The notes under the pieces are model-generated. The model saw only the letters and a program-made list of their open reading frames with translations, did not search any database and was not told where the DNA came from. A DNA stretch of 64,000 bases. It comes from Pseudomonas mandelii (GTDB lineage Bacteria > Pseudomonadota > Gammaproteobacteria > Pseudomonadales > Pseudomonadaceae). This document shows positions 9,778-18,564 of the stretch, in pieces. The stretch covers positions 310,001 to 374,000 of the forward strand of contig NZ_RCZA01000004.1 in NCBI RefSeq assembly GCF_006438925.1, read 5' to 3'. The position numbers were made by a program, and so were the translations under genes. Position 1 is the stretch's first letter. Each line of letters starts with the position of its first letter.

Positions 9778-10842
9778 TCACCGCAAATTTCCAAGGGTCG
9801 ACCCACGCACAATCAACCGCGCCGAAAAATCCAGGGTCCGCACCGGCCCGACATCACCGCGCAACCGCTTGAGCAAACACTCGAACGCACTGGCGCCAAT
9901 CTCAGCCGTCGGCTGGGCGAGGGCGGTGATGCCGCTGCCTACCAACGGATACCAATCCAGATCATCCAGAGCAATCAGGCCAACGTCCTCGAACAGATTG
10001 CACTGCAGTTCTCGCAACGAATGGGTGCTGGCCAGCGCAGCGATTCCGTTGGCGCAGAACAGCGCTTTCGGGCCTGGGCCTGGCGTTTCGAGGAAGGTTT
10101 TCAGTTTGGCGGTCAGCTCGCTGCCGGTTTCGACGAGGGTGCCGCGCAGGGTCGGGCGTTGTTCGATCTGCGTCTTGAAGCTGCTGACCCGCTCAATCCG
10201 CGAACTGGTGCCGTCAAACGGCTCGGTCACCAACAGCACATCGCGATAGCCGCGCTCTTCAAGGTGCGTGAGGGCGAGTTCGACCGCTGCCGGATTGTCC
10301 AGCCCAACCAGATCACTCTCCAGCTGCTCGACCTTGCGATCCACCAGCACCAGCGGCATTTCCCGATGCAGTTCACGCAATTCATCACGGTGATGGCCGA
10401 GGGTGTTCACGATCAGCCCTTCAATGTTGTAGGAGCGCAGCAGGGCCAGGTGCTGGCGTTCCTGCTCGTCATCGCGATCGGTGTTGCACACCACCAGGCT
10501 GTAGCCGTGCTGACGGCAGGCGGTTTCCACCCCGTGCATCACGGCAATCGAATAAGGGTTACGGATATCGGCCACCAGCATGCCGATCAGGCGAGTGCGC
10601 CCGCGCTTCAAGCCACGGGCCATCTGGTTAGGGCGATAGCCCAGTTCGGCAATCGCCTGCTCGATGCGCAGGGCAATGGCATCGGAGAGCAGGGCGCGGT
10701 CATCGCCGATGAAGCGCGAGACGCTGGCCTTGGAGACCTTGGCGTGTTCGGCGACGTCGAGCATCGTCACGCGGCTGCGCTGGGCGGCGGAGAAATCGTT
10801 CAAAGGTTCGACCTTTCTATTGGAATTATTAGGTTCGAGCAC
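9778..10842 (-). CDS. ptxS: LacI-family repressor PtxS
   Basis: LacI/GalR repressor that responds to 2-ketogluconate and controls kgu genes and itself. The DNA-binding domain reads TMLDVAEHAKVSKASVSRFI with the hinge segment YRPNQMARGLKRGRT; a periplasmic-binding-protein-like effector domain follows (IGMLVADIRNPYSIAVMHGVE, VDRKVEQLESDLVGLDN). Length up to 354 residues. The outermost start, GTG at 10842, is only seven bases from the operator and would be nearly leaderless; a TTG at 10803 with AAAGG upstream, or another internal start, may be the real one. It lies upstream of kguE on the same strand. Confidence 0.92.
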   Translation of the reverse strand: MLEPNNSNRKVEPLNDFSAAQRSRVTMLDVAEHAKVSKASVSRFIGDDRALLSDAIALRIEQAIAELGYRPNQMARGLKRGRTRLIGMLVADIRNPYSIAVMHGVETACRQHGYSLVVCNTDRDDEQERQHLALLRSYNIEGLIVNTLGHHRDELRELHREMPLVLVDRKVEQLESDLVGLDNPAAVELALTHLEERGYRDVLLVTEPFDGTSSRIERVSSFKTQIEQRPTLRGTLVETGSELTAKLKTFLETPGPGPKALFCANGIAALASTHSLRELQCNLFEDVGLIALDDLDWYPLVGSGITALAQPTAEIGASAFECLLKRLRGDVGPVRTLDFSARLIVRGSTLGNLR

Positions 10843-10849
10843 ACCGCAC

Positions 10850-10863
10850 TGAAACCGGTTTCA
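10850..10863. promoter_or_regulatory. PtxS operator in front of ptxS
   Basis: Second exact TGAAACCGGTTTCA, placed to give autoregulation. A TTGACG -35-like hexamer lies about 25 bases further upstream on the minus strand, so the palindrome probably overlaps the start region of transcription. Confidence 0.92.
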
Positions 10864-10951
10864 GGAAACTCCATTAATGGTCGTCCGTCAAGCAAGTCGT
10901 GCCGCGATCCACCGCGCTAAACGTTGATATTCCGACGAGCGGTCGCGATAC

Positions 10952-10967
10952 CTGTCAAATATGACAG
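10952..10967. promoter_or_regulatory. CTGTCA-N4-TGACAG palindrome upstream of the first accessory gene
   Basis: CTGTCAAATATGACAG is a perfect six-base dyad 73 bases before the ATG at 11040. The same arms recur at 17793-17808 upstream of the gene starting at 17691. Likely a transcription-factor site; the protein is unknown. Confidence 0.5.
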
Positions 10968-11039
10968 TAGGCGGCAATGAGATAAGCGGGTCTAATTTCT
11001 TCCATGCAAACCCAATTGCTCTGAGCCGGAGAACAGCAG

Positions 11040-11906
11040 ATGGCTTCCACAACAAATGCCCAGATTGGTGTGTTGGCCCGACCGTTCACTGTGGAGGGAG
11101 TGGATCCAAGCGACCCGACGGCGCAGTTGCCGCCTGATGCATCGACCAATGGCGTGTACCTGAACATACCCCTGTGGGATTCGCCATCCATAGAGGCTGG
11201 AAACAGCGACTTATTGGAAATCTGGGTGCTGGAGCCGGGCGTTACGGATGAAACGCGTTTCTATAGCAATGCTTTTCCTGTCCCGGTAACAATTCCAGCA
11301 CGGTTCCATCTGCCGCCACAGTACCTGCAACGTGAAGGTGAGATCAGCCTGCGGTACCGGGTGACATTGGGAGATAACGGCAACGAGGACACAGCGTTGC
11401 CACAACGGTTCACCTTGAAGCGTCAGGTGCCGACCAATTTGGCTAAACCGGTGTTCCCCAATGCAACACCCTGGGGGTACTTCCATTGTTGTTCAGTGCC
11501 GCGAATGTGGGTCGAATTATTAGTGCGCGTTCCGGCGCAACCCGGGCGGTTTTCCAAAGATGATGAGTGCGTGCTGGATTGGGAGGGTTTCTACACACTG
11601 AACGCCGTTAGAGCAATCCCCGGTACCGTGGGCCGGTTTGTAAAGACGCTAACTGAACAGGATGCCGACTCCCCCATCGGTTTCGATTTTGTTTTGGGGG
11701 CTGACAAATTTGAACAATACATCGCACCAATGGGCAAGAAAGAGCCAAGGCCAGATGGCACGACAGGTTCGGCGAAGGCAAGTTACACACTTTATCGCGG
11801 TGGAATTGCGATAGGCCGATCCACTGTAGGTCTGGCTAAGTTTGACCGGGTTGTTCCAGGTGAAAGCTTTCATTGTGATGATGAACATGACACCTGTAAA
11901 AAGTAG
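11040..11906 (+). CDS. Unrecognised 288-residue beta-rich protein
   Basis: I do not recognise this protein. The start at 11040 has GGAG at 11025-11028. There is no signal peptide and no membrane helix. It shows alternating hydrophobic, proline-rich segments typical of tandem beta-sandwich modules, for example DLLEIWVLEPGVTDETRFYSN and GEISLRYRVTLGDNGNED. A cysteine pair (FHCCSVPRMWVELLVRVP) sits mid-protein and another near the end (SFHCDDEHDTCKK). The layout resembles the larger protein encoded at 12220-14397, suggesting the two are related or work together. Base composition is less GC-rich than that of flanking metabolic genes. Confidence 0.6.
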   Translation: MASTTNAQIGVLARPFTVEGVDPSDPTAQLPPDASTNGVYLNIPLWDSPSIEAGNSDLLEIWVLEPGVTDETRFYSNAFPVPVTIPARFHLPPQYLQREGEISLRYRVTLGDNGNEDTALPQRFTLKRQVPTNLAKPVFPNATPWGYFHCCSVPRMWVELLVRVPAQPGRFSKDDECVLDWEGFYTLNAVRAIPGTVGRFVKTLTEQDADSPIGFDFVLGADKFEQYIAPMGKKEPRPDGTTGSAKASYTLYRGGIAIGRSTVGLAKFDRVVPGESFHCDDEHDTCKK

Positions 11907-12219
11907 AAATGCTAAAGAACCAGAAGATGTGATTTGGAAGTAAGTGATTTGAATGCTTGAGGTTTTGATAGGTTTTATTGGCCGTAAACCCTGATTGACG
12001 CTGCAACTAGACGTTGTCGAAGCATGCCGCTTGGAAGGAAATCAGGGGAGTTGTAATTGGTAGATATTTTAACGCTCGTCCCGTACATCTTGTGCCGCTT
12101 CAAAGCCGGATTTTTTGCACTTGCAGTGCATGAAGCATGCAGCTGTTGTCGCGAAGCTCTCTGCCGGCTCAATAAGTAAGCGCAAGTCAATAATCAACGC
12201 TTGGCTGGAGTCTCTGAAA
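11907..12219. other. 313-base gap between the two unknown beta-rich protein genes
   Basis: Comparatively AT-rich. The frame of the next gene is open from 12115, but that extra stretch (basic and serine-rich, with no ribosome-binding site) does not look coding. No repeat, RNA gene or clear promoter was seen. Confidence 0.4.
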
Positions 12220-14397
12220 ATGAACGTAAAGGCAAATATGGGCGGTGGCATTTTGGCTGTGACGCCGGTGATTGACGGTTTGACCGCCGACCGCAGGTTT
12301 ACGTATGAGCAATTGAGGGTGGCGAGAACGTTCACCGTACAACTGACAACAATCACGGACCCGAACAGTGCTTCGGTGGAACTTCATTTTTTTACGGAAG
12401 CTACTTTACCCGCGGCCCCAAACTTCGATGATACGAACAAATCCAGCCGGGTCGGGAATCCCAAGTTGTTAGTCGATCAGCCAGGAGGTGTCTGGCCGGC
12501 AATTATTGAATTTACAGTCAGCCTCGATGATCGGGTCGGTGATAGAACCGATAGCCCGACTCTTGGGGCATTGATGGTGGATCGCTTCCATGCAACGGGC
12601 GACTACGCGCCCTATTACTTCGGGTTTGCGGTCTATGACGAGTTCGAAAACCCGGATACAACGGCCGTGGCTAACTTTGTACGGCCACTGGTGGACCTTA
12701 CTGCACCGTATCAGGCTCAGCCGGGGCGGGGCAATGGCACAGGAACGCGGCCTGCGCTGGCGACAGTGCCCAATGTGATCATCAACGACGCCTGGCTCGC
12801 CGACCCTGCCAATGCCGGTGGTTTGAACGTGCCCGTTCCCACCGCCTACACCAAGTTTGAAGCAGGTTTGGACTTCATCAACTTCTACATTTCCCTGCGA
12901 ACGACTTTTGCACTGATGCAAAGTGAGCTGCCGGCATTCAGCGGTGTATTACCCGCCAGTGGCATTATCAATATCTCGCTGGCCTTCCTGCGCGGGCTGC
13001 CCGAGGGGACGCACTATTACGCTTATAACCTTCGGGACTTGCCGGGCAATATCAGCAGCAACTCGCCCATTACCACCATGTTCCAGGTGGTCAAAGCCCC
13101 TGCACCTGTTCTGGCAGCACCAAGAATTCCTGTCACGGGCGCTGACGGCCTTACGCCGATTACCTTCGCGACCGTAAGAGACCCTGCGCCTAGCCGAGTG
13201 GTGATGGAAATTGATTTTCCGCTCAATTCGCTGCCGGGGGACAGGATTGTTCCGCACCTGCGTTCAGATTTCGATGATGTCTTTCTGCCGGAGCAGATGA
13301 TACCGCCGGTTGGAACACCCGGCCCTCTGCGCTTCGTTTTGGATTATGAAAACGTCCTGGCGCCGCTTTTTGGCGACCCCAATAGCGCTGATGAAGTATT
13401 GATCGACTATACGTACGAGTTGGTGCGTTCAACGATTCCGGTGCCCCCTGTTTCTCCGGAGCGAACAGCGACTCTTGAATTCGCCTATGCGGGTCCAGAG
13501 CAACCCAACCTGCCCGGTGAGGACAACATCAATATCCCCCCGGTCGTGGTCCAAGGCGCGGGAACGCCAACACCCGCCCCCAACACACTGGGGCCACAGC
13601 AAGCCCTTTTGAACGCCACGATGACTTGGCCACTTTGGCTCGCAGACCCGGCCCGGCCGGTGACCGGGCGTGAGATTGTCACGTTCTACTATCAGGACAA
13701 ACAGGTCGGAGCACCCATCCCGGTACGAGCTGGCGACACTGAGGTCACGACTACACTGCCGTGGGCGACGATTCTGGCAGAGAATAACGGTACTGGTGTG
13801 AACGCCCGAAAAGCCTATGTGACGGTCGGGTTCCCTGGCGGCGCCAATCCTATGAAACAAGCGGTTGCTACCAATGTTGACGTCACGGCTATTGTCATTA
13901 ACTTGCCTGTGCCGCAAATGATTGTTTCAGGCTTCGGCACGACACCGGAGCGCGTGGCGACCGTGCTCAATTGTCCGAGCCTGAATCATCAATTGACAGT
14001 GGGGCCGCCACCAACTTATGAGCGCCGGGCCCTGCGGATCAGAGTCAGACGCGATACCAATATTCCCACCGGCGCGATGGTCAATCTGCGATTTGAGGGG
14101 CAGACAGCTAACACCGTGGGAGCTCCGGTGATTCCCAATACTCTGATCGAAGCGTCGTTGCCGATGCCGGCGACGGGTGATCTTGAGTTCCGATTAACCA
14201 ATTACGCGGCCATGCGCGAGATTCAACTGCCTCCAGTGCCACCAGTACCGCCAGCAACCGTGCCGACGCGACCTGCTACCCGTTATGCGCGCATTGCGTA
14301 TACCGTCAACGGAACGGAGTCTTCGGTGATCGTGCCGGTCGCGCTGCTGAACTCCAGCCTGGTGTACTGCGAAATAGAACGCCCGGAAGTACCTTGA
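12220..14397 (+). CDS. Large unrecognised protein with tandem Ig-like beta modules
   Basis: 725-residue protein of unknown function. Start 12220 (MNVKANMGGGILAVTPVIDG) has GGAG at 12207-12210 with nine-base spacing. No signal peptide or membrane segment is visible, so export would need a non-Sec route. The body is a series of roughly 100-residue proline- and valine-rich units with recurring patterns such as VVMEIDFPLNSLPGDRIVPH, TFYYQDKQVGAPIPVRAGD and ALRIRVRRDTNIPTGAMVNL, consistent with stacked beta-sandwich (Ig/cadherin-like) domains. It follows the similar 288-residue protein and precedes an autotransporter on the same strand. A surface, adhesion or toxin-accessory role is possible but not shown. 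Confidence 0.6.
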   Translation: MNVKANMGGGILAVTPVIDGLTADRRFTYEQLRVARTFTVQLTTITDPNSASVELHFFTEATLPAAPNFDDTNKSSRVGNPKLLVDQPGGVWPAIIEFTVSLDDRVGDRTDSPTLGALMVDRFHATGDYAPYYFGFAVYDEFENPDTTAVANFVRPLVDLTAPYQAQPGRGNGTGTRPALATVPNVIINDAWLADPANAGGLNVPVPTAYTKFEAGLDFINFYISLRTTFALMQSELPAFSGVLPASGIINISLAFLRGLPEGTHYYAYNLRDLPGNISSNSPITTMFQVVKAPAPVLAAPRIPVTGADGLTPITFATVRDPAPSRVVMEIDFPLNSLPGDRIVPHLRSDFDDVFLPEQMIPPVGTPGPLRFVLDYENVLAPLFGDPNSADEVLIDYTYELVRSTIPVPPVSPERTATLEFAYAGPEQPNLPGEDNINIPPVVVQGAGTPTPAPNTLGPQQALLNATMTWPLWLADPARPVTGREIVTFYYQDKQVGAPIPVRAGDTEVTTTLPWATILAENNGTGVNARKAYVTVGFPGGANPMKQAVATNVDVTAIVINLPVPQMIVSGFGTTPERVATVLNCPSLNHQLTVGPPPTYERRALRIRVRRDTNIPTGAMVNLRFEGQTANTVGAPVIPNTLIEASLPMPATGDLEFRLTNYAAMREIQLPPVPPVPPATVPTRPATRYARIAYTVNGTESSVIVPVALLNSSLVYCEIERPEVP

Positions 14398-14418
14398 TCG
14401 GCATGTCACGTCAGTAAT

Positions 14419-14460
14419 CCTCTCCATATGGGCGTAAGAACTGTCGCCCATATGGAGGGG
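14419..14460 (+). terminator. Hairpin after the large beta-module gene
   Basis: CCTCTCCATATGGGCG pairs with CGCCCATATGGAGGGG (16-base arms, one mismatch) around a 10-base loop, 22 bases after the stop. A T-run is absent immediately after it (one occurs near 14481), so it may stabilise the mRNA end rather than terminate alone. Confidence 0.5.
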
Positions 14461-14654
14461 TTGACGAACTCTCCTACATTGTTTTTTTTGAGTCATCACA
14501 ACGACTGAGGACTTTTCATACGTCTCGCAGGATTAATCCTACATAACAAGGTGCGGATAAATAGTAGTCTGGCGGCCTTTCGATAGTCCGACTCATTAAC
14601 TTCCGGAGTCGTTGACTTGTTTGTCTTGGAATGTATTAGAGCGGGAAATCCAAA

Positions 14655-17108
14655 ATGACATTACAGTCAGTTAGTTGTTTAAAACGAAAATACATCAGTC
14701 TTTGGGTGTCTTCGTCCTTGTTCGCCATGAGTGCGTCAATGACGCAGGCAGCCATTGTTTTACCTGGGGGCAACCAGACACTTGATAACACCACTGCACA
14801 GGATTTCTGGCAGCTTGGAGACAACGCTACGCTAACAGGCACGGGGGCTATCACCTTCGGTATAACAAGTAGTGCCGGCGGTGTCATCAACCTGACCAAC
14901 TCGACGGCTACTTCTTCGGGAGAAGGTGGGCTGACCAGAGGTATTGTGTTAACCAATGCCAGTGCGACACTGAACAATTCAACCGTTATCAGCACCAACG
15001 ACATCGGTATATCCGCCGTACGCAACGTGGCAGTCCCTAGTGGTTCAACCGTAACGCTAAATAACGGCAGTGTTGTTCGCGGTTTACTGGGTGGTATTGC
15101 GGGTAATCGTTTCAGCGAATTAAACCTTAACAACTCCACAGTGCAAGGTACCGGGGCGAACAGTTTCGGTGTACGCCTGCTTGAGGGAACCCTCAATGCC
15201 AGCAGCACCACGATTATCGGTGGCCGGGACGGGTTGACGATTGGTACCGACTCACTCCCGACAGCGTTAGTTCCTTCGACGATTACTTTGGACAGCACGC
15301 GGGTGGAGGGCTCGACTGGCTCAGCCATTGTTGTTGGCCTGAACAACTCGCTCGTACCGACCTCGGCAAACCTGATGGTCCGTAACGGGTCGACGCTGAT
15401 CGCGGGTAATGGCACCCTCGTGGCCATCAACAATCGCGCCACGGCCAACCTGGTGGTGGATAACAGTGCGTTGAGTGGCAATGTTGTGGCCACTTCCGGA
15501 AGTACCGCTAACGTCACGTTGCAAAACAATGCATCGCTGGTCGGTAACTTGCAAAACGTCAATACCGCGACTCTCAATAATCAGGCGCGTATGACCGGCA
15601 ATGTCGTGGGTGCATCCAGTCTGATCATCGACAATGCTTCAACACTTGTCGGTGACCTGGAGAGTGTCGCCAGAGTGTCGATCAATAACCAAAGCAACAT
15701 GACCGGCAATGTGACCGCTGCGCCAGGCAGCGTTTCCACGCTGACATTGGATAACCGTTCTGTACTCACTGGTCAGATCAATAACGTCGCCAGCCTCTCG
15801 ATCAATAATCAGGCCCTGTGGCAGATGACCGACAGTCAGTCGGTCAACAGCCTTGCACTTAACGGTGGTCGTGTCGGTTTTGGCACTAACGCGCAATACT
15901 TCCAACTGAACGTCGCCAACCTGTCTGGCAGCGGTACGTTCGAGATGGGTACTGACTTCAATACGGGTACCAGCGACCTGTTGAACGTCACGGGCAGCGC
16001 GGCCGGTAGTCACCAGTTGCTGGTCGCCAGCAGCGGCGCGGATCCGGTGGTTGATACACCGATCAAAGTGGTGCAAACCGCCGGTGGCAGTGCTCAGTTT
16101 GGCCTGGCCAATGGGCCGGTTGACGTGGGCGCCTTCACTTATGGTTTGGTCCAGGAAGGCAATGATTGGTATCTGCAGCCGAACAAAGACCAGGTGAGTA
16201 CCCCGACGCGTTCGATATTGGCGATATTCGGCACCGCGCCTACCGTGAGCTACGGCGAGATGGTGTTGCTGAACAACCGCATGGGGGACTTGCGGGTCAA
16301 TGGCGGCCAGACGGGCGGCTGGGCTCGCACATTCGGCAGCAAATACACCATCAGTAACAATGCGTATGGGGATGGCTATACCCAAAACCAATACGGTCTG
16401 TCGATCGGTGTCGACACGCCGGTACAGATCGCCGGCGAGAAAGTATTGCTCGGTGTTTTTGCCGGCTACAGCCAATCCAGCCTGGACTTGAAGCGCGGTA
16501 GCTCAGGGGACATCGGCAGCACATCGCTGGGTGTTTACGGCACCTGGCTGGGCGACAGTGGTTACTACCTGGATACGTTGGCCAAACTCAATCACTTCCG
16601 TAACAAGGCCGACGTTACCGTCAGCGATGGCACCAAGACCAAAGGCAACTACAACAACTTAGGTGCCAGTACGTCGGTCGAGTTCGGCAAACACATCGAG
16701 TTCGAGAACGGTTACTACATCGAACCGTTCACTCAGTGGCAAGCGGCAGTGGCACAAGGCAAAGAATTCAGTCTGGACAATGGGCTGAAGGCGGACGCCG
16801 ATACCACGCGTTCCTTGCTAGGCAAGGCAGGTGTGACCTTGGGACGCGGTATGACGCTGGCCAATGGCAGCAAATTGCAACCGCATATTCGTGCAGCGGT
16901 CGTCCAGGAATTTGTCAAAAACAACGAAGTGCGAGTCAACGATAGCAAGTTCAATAATGACCTGTCCGGTACTCGATTCGAAGTTGCCGCCGGGGCGTCC
17001 TGGACATTAAACGACCGTTGGCAGTTGCATGCCGAACTAGACACCAGCAAAGGAGATAACGTAACCAAAGACTTTGGTGTGAATATGGGGGCACATTACA
17101 GTTTCTGA
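14655..17108 (+). CDS. Classical (type Va) autotransporter with pertactin-like passenger
   Basis: 817-residue outer-membrane autotransporter. Residues 1-33 are a long signal peptide ending near SASMTQA. The passenger (about 34-530) is a serine-, threonine- and asparagine-rich beta-helix with repeats such as SINNQSNMTGNV and TLDNRSVLTGQINNVASLSINNQ. The C-terminal 270 residues form the beta-barrel translocator, starting near GGWARTFGSKY and ending in HYSF with a terminal phenylalanine, as expected for Bam-dependent insertion. No protease catalytic motif was seen, so an adhesin or biofilm role is likelier than a protease. Composition is less GC-rich than flanking metabolic genes, consistent with acquisition. 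A terminator follows at 17140-17169. Confidence 0.9.
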   Translation: MTLQSVSCLKRKYISLWVSSSLFAMSASMTQAAIVLPGGNQTLDNTTAQDFWQLGDNATLTGTGAITFGITSSAGGVINLTNSTATSSGEGGLTRGIVLTNASATLNNSTVISTNDIGISAVRNVAVPSGSTVTLNNGSVVRGLLGGIAGNRFSELNLNNSTVQGTGANSFGVRLLEGTLNASSTTIIGGRDGLTIGTDSLPTALVPSTITLDSTRVEGSTGSAIVVGLNNSLVPTSANLMVRNGSTLIAGNGTLVAINNRATANLVVDNSALSGNVVATSGSTANVTLQNNASLVGNLQNVNTATLNNQARMTGNVVGASSLIIDNASTLVGDLESVARVSINNQSNMTGNVTAAPGSVSTLTLDNRSVLTGQINNVASLSINNQALWQMTDSQSVNSLALNGGRVGFGTNAQYFQLNVANLSGSGTFEMGTDFNTGTSDLLNVTGSAAGSHQLLVASSGADPVVDTPIKVVQTAGGSAQFGLANGPVDVGAFTYGLVQEGNDWYLQPNKDQVSTPTRSILAIFGTAPTVSYGEMVLLNNRMGDLRVNGGQTGGWARTFGSKYTISNNAYGDGYTQNQYGLSIGVDTPVQIAGEKVLLGVFAGYSQSSLDLKRGSSGDIGSTSLGVYGTWLGDSGYYLDTLAKLNHFRNKADVTVSDGTKTKGNYNNLGASTSVEFGKHIEFENGYYIEPFTQWQAAVAQGKEFSLDNGLKADADTTRSLLGKAGVTLGRGMTLANGSKLQPHIRAAVVQEFVKNNEVRVNDSKFNNDLSGTRFEVAAGASWTLNDRWQLHAELDTSKGDNVTKDFGVNMGAHYSF

Positions 17109-17139
17109 CCCTCGGCGCAGGAACAGGCAGGTAGTGCCA

Positions 17140-17169
17140 GACGCCCAGTGCATTGCATCGGGCGTTTTT
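17140..17169 (+). terminator. Rho-independent terminator of the autotransporter gene
   Basis: Stem ACGCCC (17141-17146) pairs with GGGCGT (17160-17165), followed by a T-run. Confidence 0.75.
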
Positions 17170-17204
17170 ATGTGTGTGCAGAATGAGCTGGACTAAAAAG
17201 TCAG

Positions 17205-17233
17205 AAAAAAAGGGAAGCAATAGCTTCCCTTTT
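17205..17233. terminator. Bidirectional terminator between convergent genes
   Basis: AAAAGGGAAGC and GCTTCCCTTTT flank a four-base AATA loop, with an A-run on the left and a T-run on the right, serving the minus-strand gene at 17257 and any read-through from the left. Confidence 0.85.
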
Positions 17234-17256
17234 CAATGGCTCTGTTGCAGGGCCGC

Positions 17257-17691
17257 TTACGCCTTCAACACCTGAAAGTTACCTTTCACAACAAAGGTCT
17301 TGCCATCACTGTCAGGCACTTCTACTTCTACTTCTACTTTGAAACTACCGGCCATGTTTTTGTCGTCAAGGGGCGGGTTGAGGGTGATCTCACCGGCGAC
17401 GCTTTCATAAATTTTGTCGTCGATTTTTAGACCGAAGGACACTAAAGGATTGTTCTGAACGTTATAAGTCTGCGGCGCAAGAGTGGCGGGAATGCTGATG
17501 TAGATTTCCCGAAGCGGATTGTCTTTTACTCGCTCAATGGCCGTGAGCAACAGAGCTTCTTCGCTGCCGATTTTGATTTTTTCAATCAATCGCGAAGTGG
17601 CAATAAATTCCGGGAAGTTACTGTTGCCCTGAGCTGAAGCGGTGACAAAATTTCCTTCAGCAAAGCTGACTCGTTTAACGACTGCGTTCAT
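17257..17691 (-). CDS. Unrecognised 144-residue protein
   Basis: Function unknown. It is a soluble, acidic, beta-strand-rich protein without signal peptide (MNAVVKRVSFAEGNFVTASA at the start, KVEVEVEVPDSDGKTFVVKG near the end). Its charged alternating strands resemble small phage-tail-like or toxin-complex accessory proteins, but nothing specific was recognised. The ATG has a GAGAG-type ribosome-binding site. A 16-base perfect inverted repeat lies about 90-130 bases upstream and shares its core with the dyad at 10952, hinting at co-regulation with the 11040 gene. Confidence 0.65.
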   Translation of the reverse strand: MNAVVKRVSFAEGNFVTASAQGNSNFPEFIATSRLIEKIKIGSEEALLLTAIERVKDNPLREIYISIPATLAPQTYNVQNNPLVSFGLKIDDKIYESVAGEITLNPPLDDKNMAGSFKVEVEVEVPDSDGKTFVVKGNFQVLKA

Positions 17692-17782
17692 GGATTCGCT
17701 CTCCGTTATTCGTGAAGTAAGTTATCCAAAGTTCGGAAAGGATAGCCTTACTCTGGATGTCACATAAGAGCGTGCTTCGGGG

Positions 17783-17818
17783 CTCTTGTAAACTGTCATG
17801 CTTGACAGTTTACAAGAG
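17783..17818. promoter_or_regulatory. Perfect 16-base inverted repeat containing CTGTCA-N4-TGACAG
   Basis: CTCTTGTAAACTGTCA and its exact complement flank TGCT. No T-run follows on either strand, so a simple terminator is unlikely. The core (17793-17808) repeats the dyad at 10952-10967. It lies upstream of the 144-residue protein gene and downstream of the LysE-type gene. Confidence 0.55.
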
Positions 17819-17889
17819 GTCGTATCTGTGAGTGTGAAGTGCTTTTAAGTTGATTGGGGAAGTGATTAACGCCGTTATAGCGATGTCGT

Positions 17890-18513
17890 CTATATCATTA
17901 ACAGCGGTAACCAGACTGCACCTAAAAGGAGAATTCCCATCGCTCGGTTGAAATACTTCTGCGCGTGGGGGGAACGTAGCCGAGTACCCACCTGAACGCC
18001 CACTACCGCCCAAGCACCCAGGCAGGGAAGGGCCACCAGAAAAAAGATCACGGAGAGCTGCAACACCGCGGTGCTTTTCTCACTGTCGCCTGGCACAAAT
18101 ACACTGACCACTGCGAGCGCCATCATCCAGGTCTTGGGATTGATCAACTGCAGGGCAGCAGCATCCACCGAGCCTGGTCGTCGTGGCTGCACGGACGGTT
18201 TTTTGGTCCGAACCATTGAGTCGAGCGGCGCGCAAAAAATCTGCCAGGACAGGTATGTCAACCAGACACTGCCGATTACCTGCGTCGCCGTTCCAATTCC
18301 CGGGTATGTATTCAGCACTTTGCCAAACCCGCTGCCCACCAGCCAGACAATCATCGCGGCACTGATACAGGCACCGAAAATTATCGGCAATGCGGCTTTG
18401 AAACCGTACCTCGCGCTATTACTCAGCACCAAAATGTTTGTTGGCCCCGGCGTAATGGAGGCGACGAAAGCGAACAGCAAAAATGGCAGCAGCGTAGGGA
18501 AGGTGGACAACAT
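17890..18513 (-). CDS. LysE/RhtB-family amino-acid exporter
   Basis: 207-residue inner-membrane protein with about six hydrophobic helices. The N-terminal LLFAFVASITPGPTNILVLSNSARYG carries the family signature PGPxN(I/F), and LQLINPKTWMMALAVVSVF is the second conserved region. Members export amino acids or homoserine lactone-like compounds; substrate unknown. It is separated by 51 bases from the AraC-type regulator gene transcribed towards it on the same strand, a frequent arrangement in which the regulator controls the exporter. Confidence 0.88.
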   Translation of the reverse strand: MLSTFPTLLPFLLFAFVASITPGPTNILVLSNSARYGFKAALPIIFGACISAAMIVWLVGSGFGKVLNTYPGIGTATQVIGSVWLTYLSWQIFCAPLDSMVRTKKPSVQPRRPGSVDAAALQLINPKTWMMALAVVSVFVPGDSEKSTAVLQLSVIFFLVALPCLGAWAVVGVQVGTRLRSPHAQKYFNRAMGILLLGAVWLPLLMI

Positions 18514-18564
18514 GGCAGCGGACTCCGTGAATGATCTCAGGAGCCGATCCTCACAAAGTCCGGA

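Noticed and set aside
10952..10967. LexA box (CTG-N10-CAG spacing)
   Set aside because: The spacing fits, but the inner bases TCA..TGA do not match the usual TATA-rich LexA core, and neighbouring genes are not SOS genes.
12115..12219. N-terminal extension of the 725-residue protein
   Set aside because: No ribosome-binding site at 12115 and non-coding-like composition; 12220 has a good site.
17783..17818. Rho-independent terminator of the LysE-type gene
   Set aside because: Perfect stem, but no T-run on either strand; kept as a regulatory candidate.
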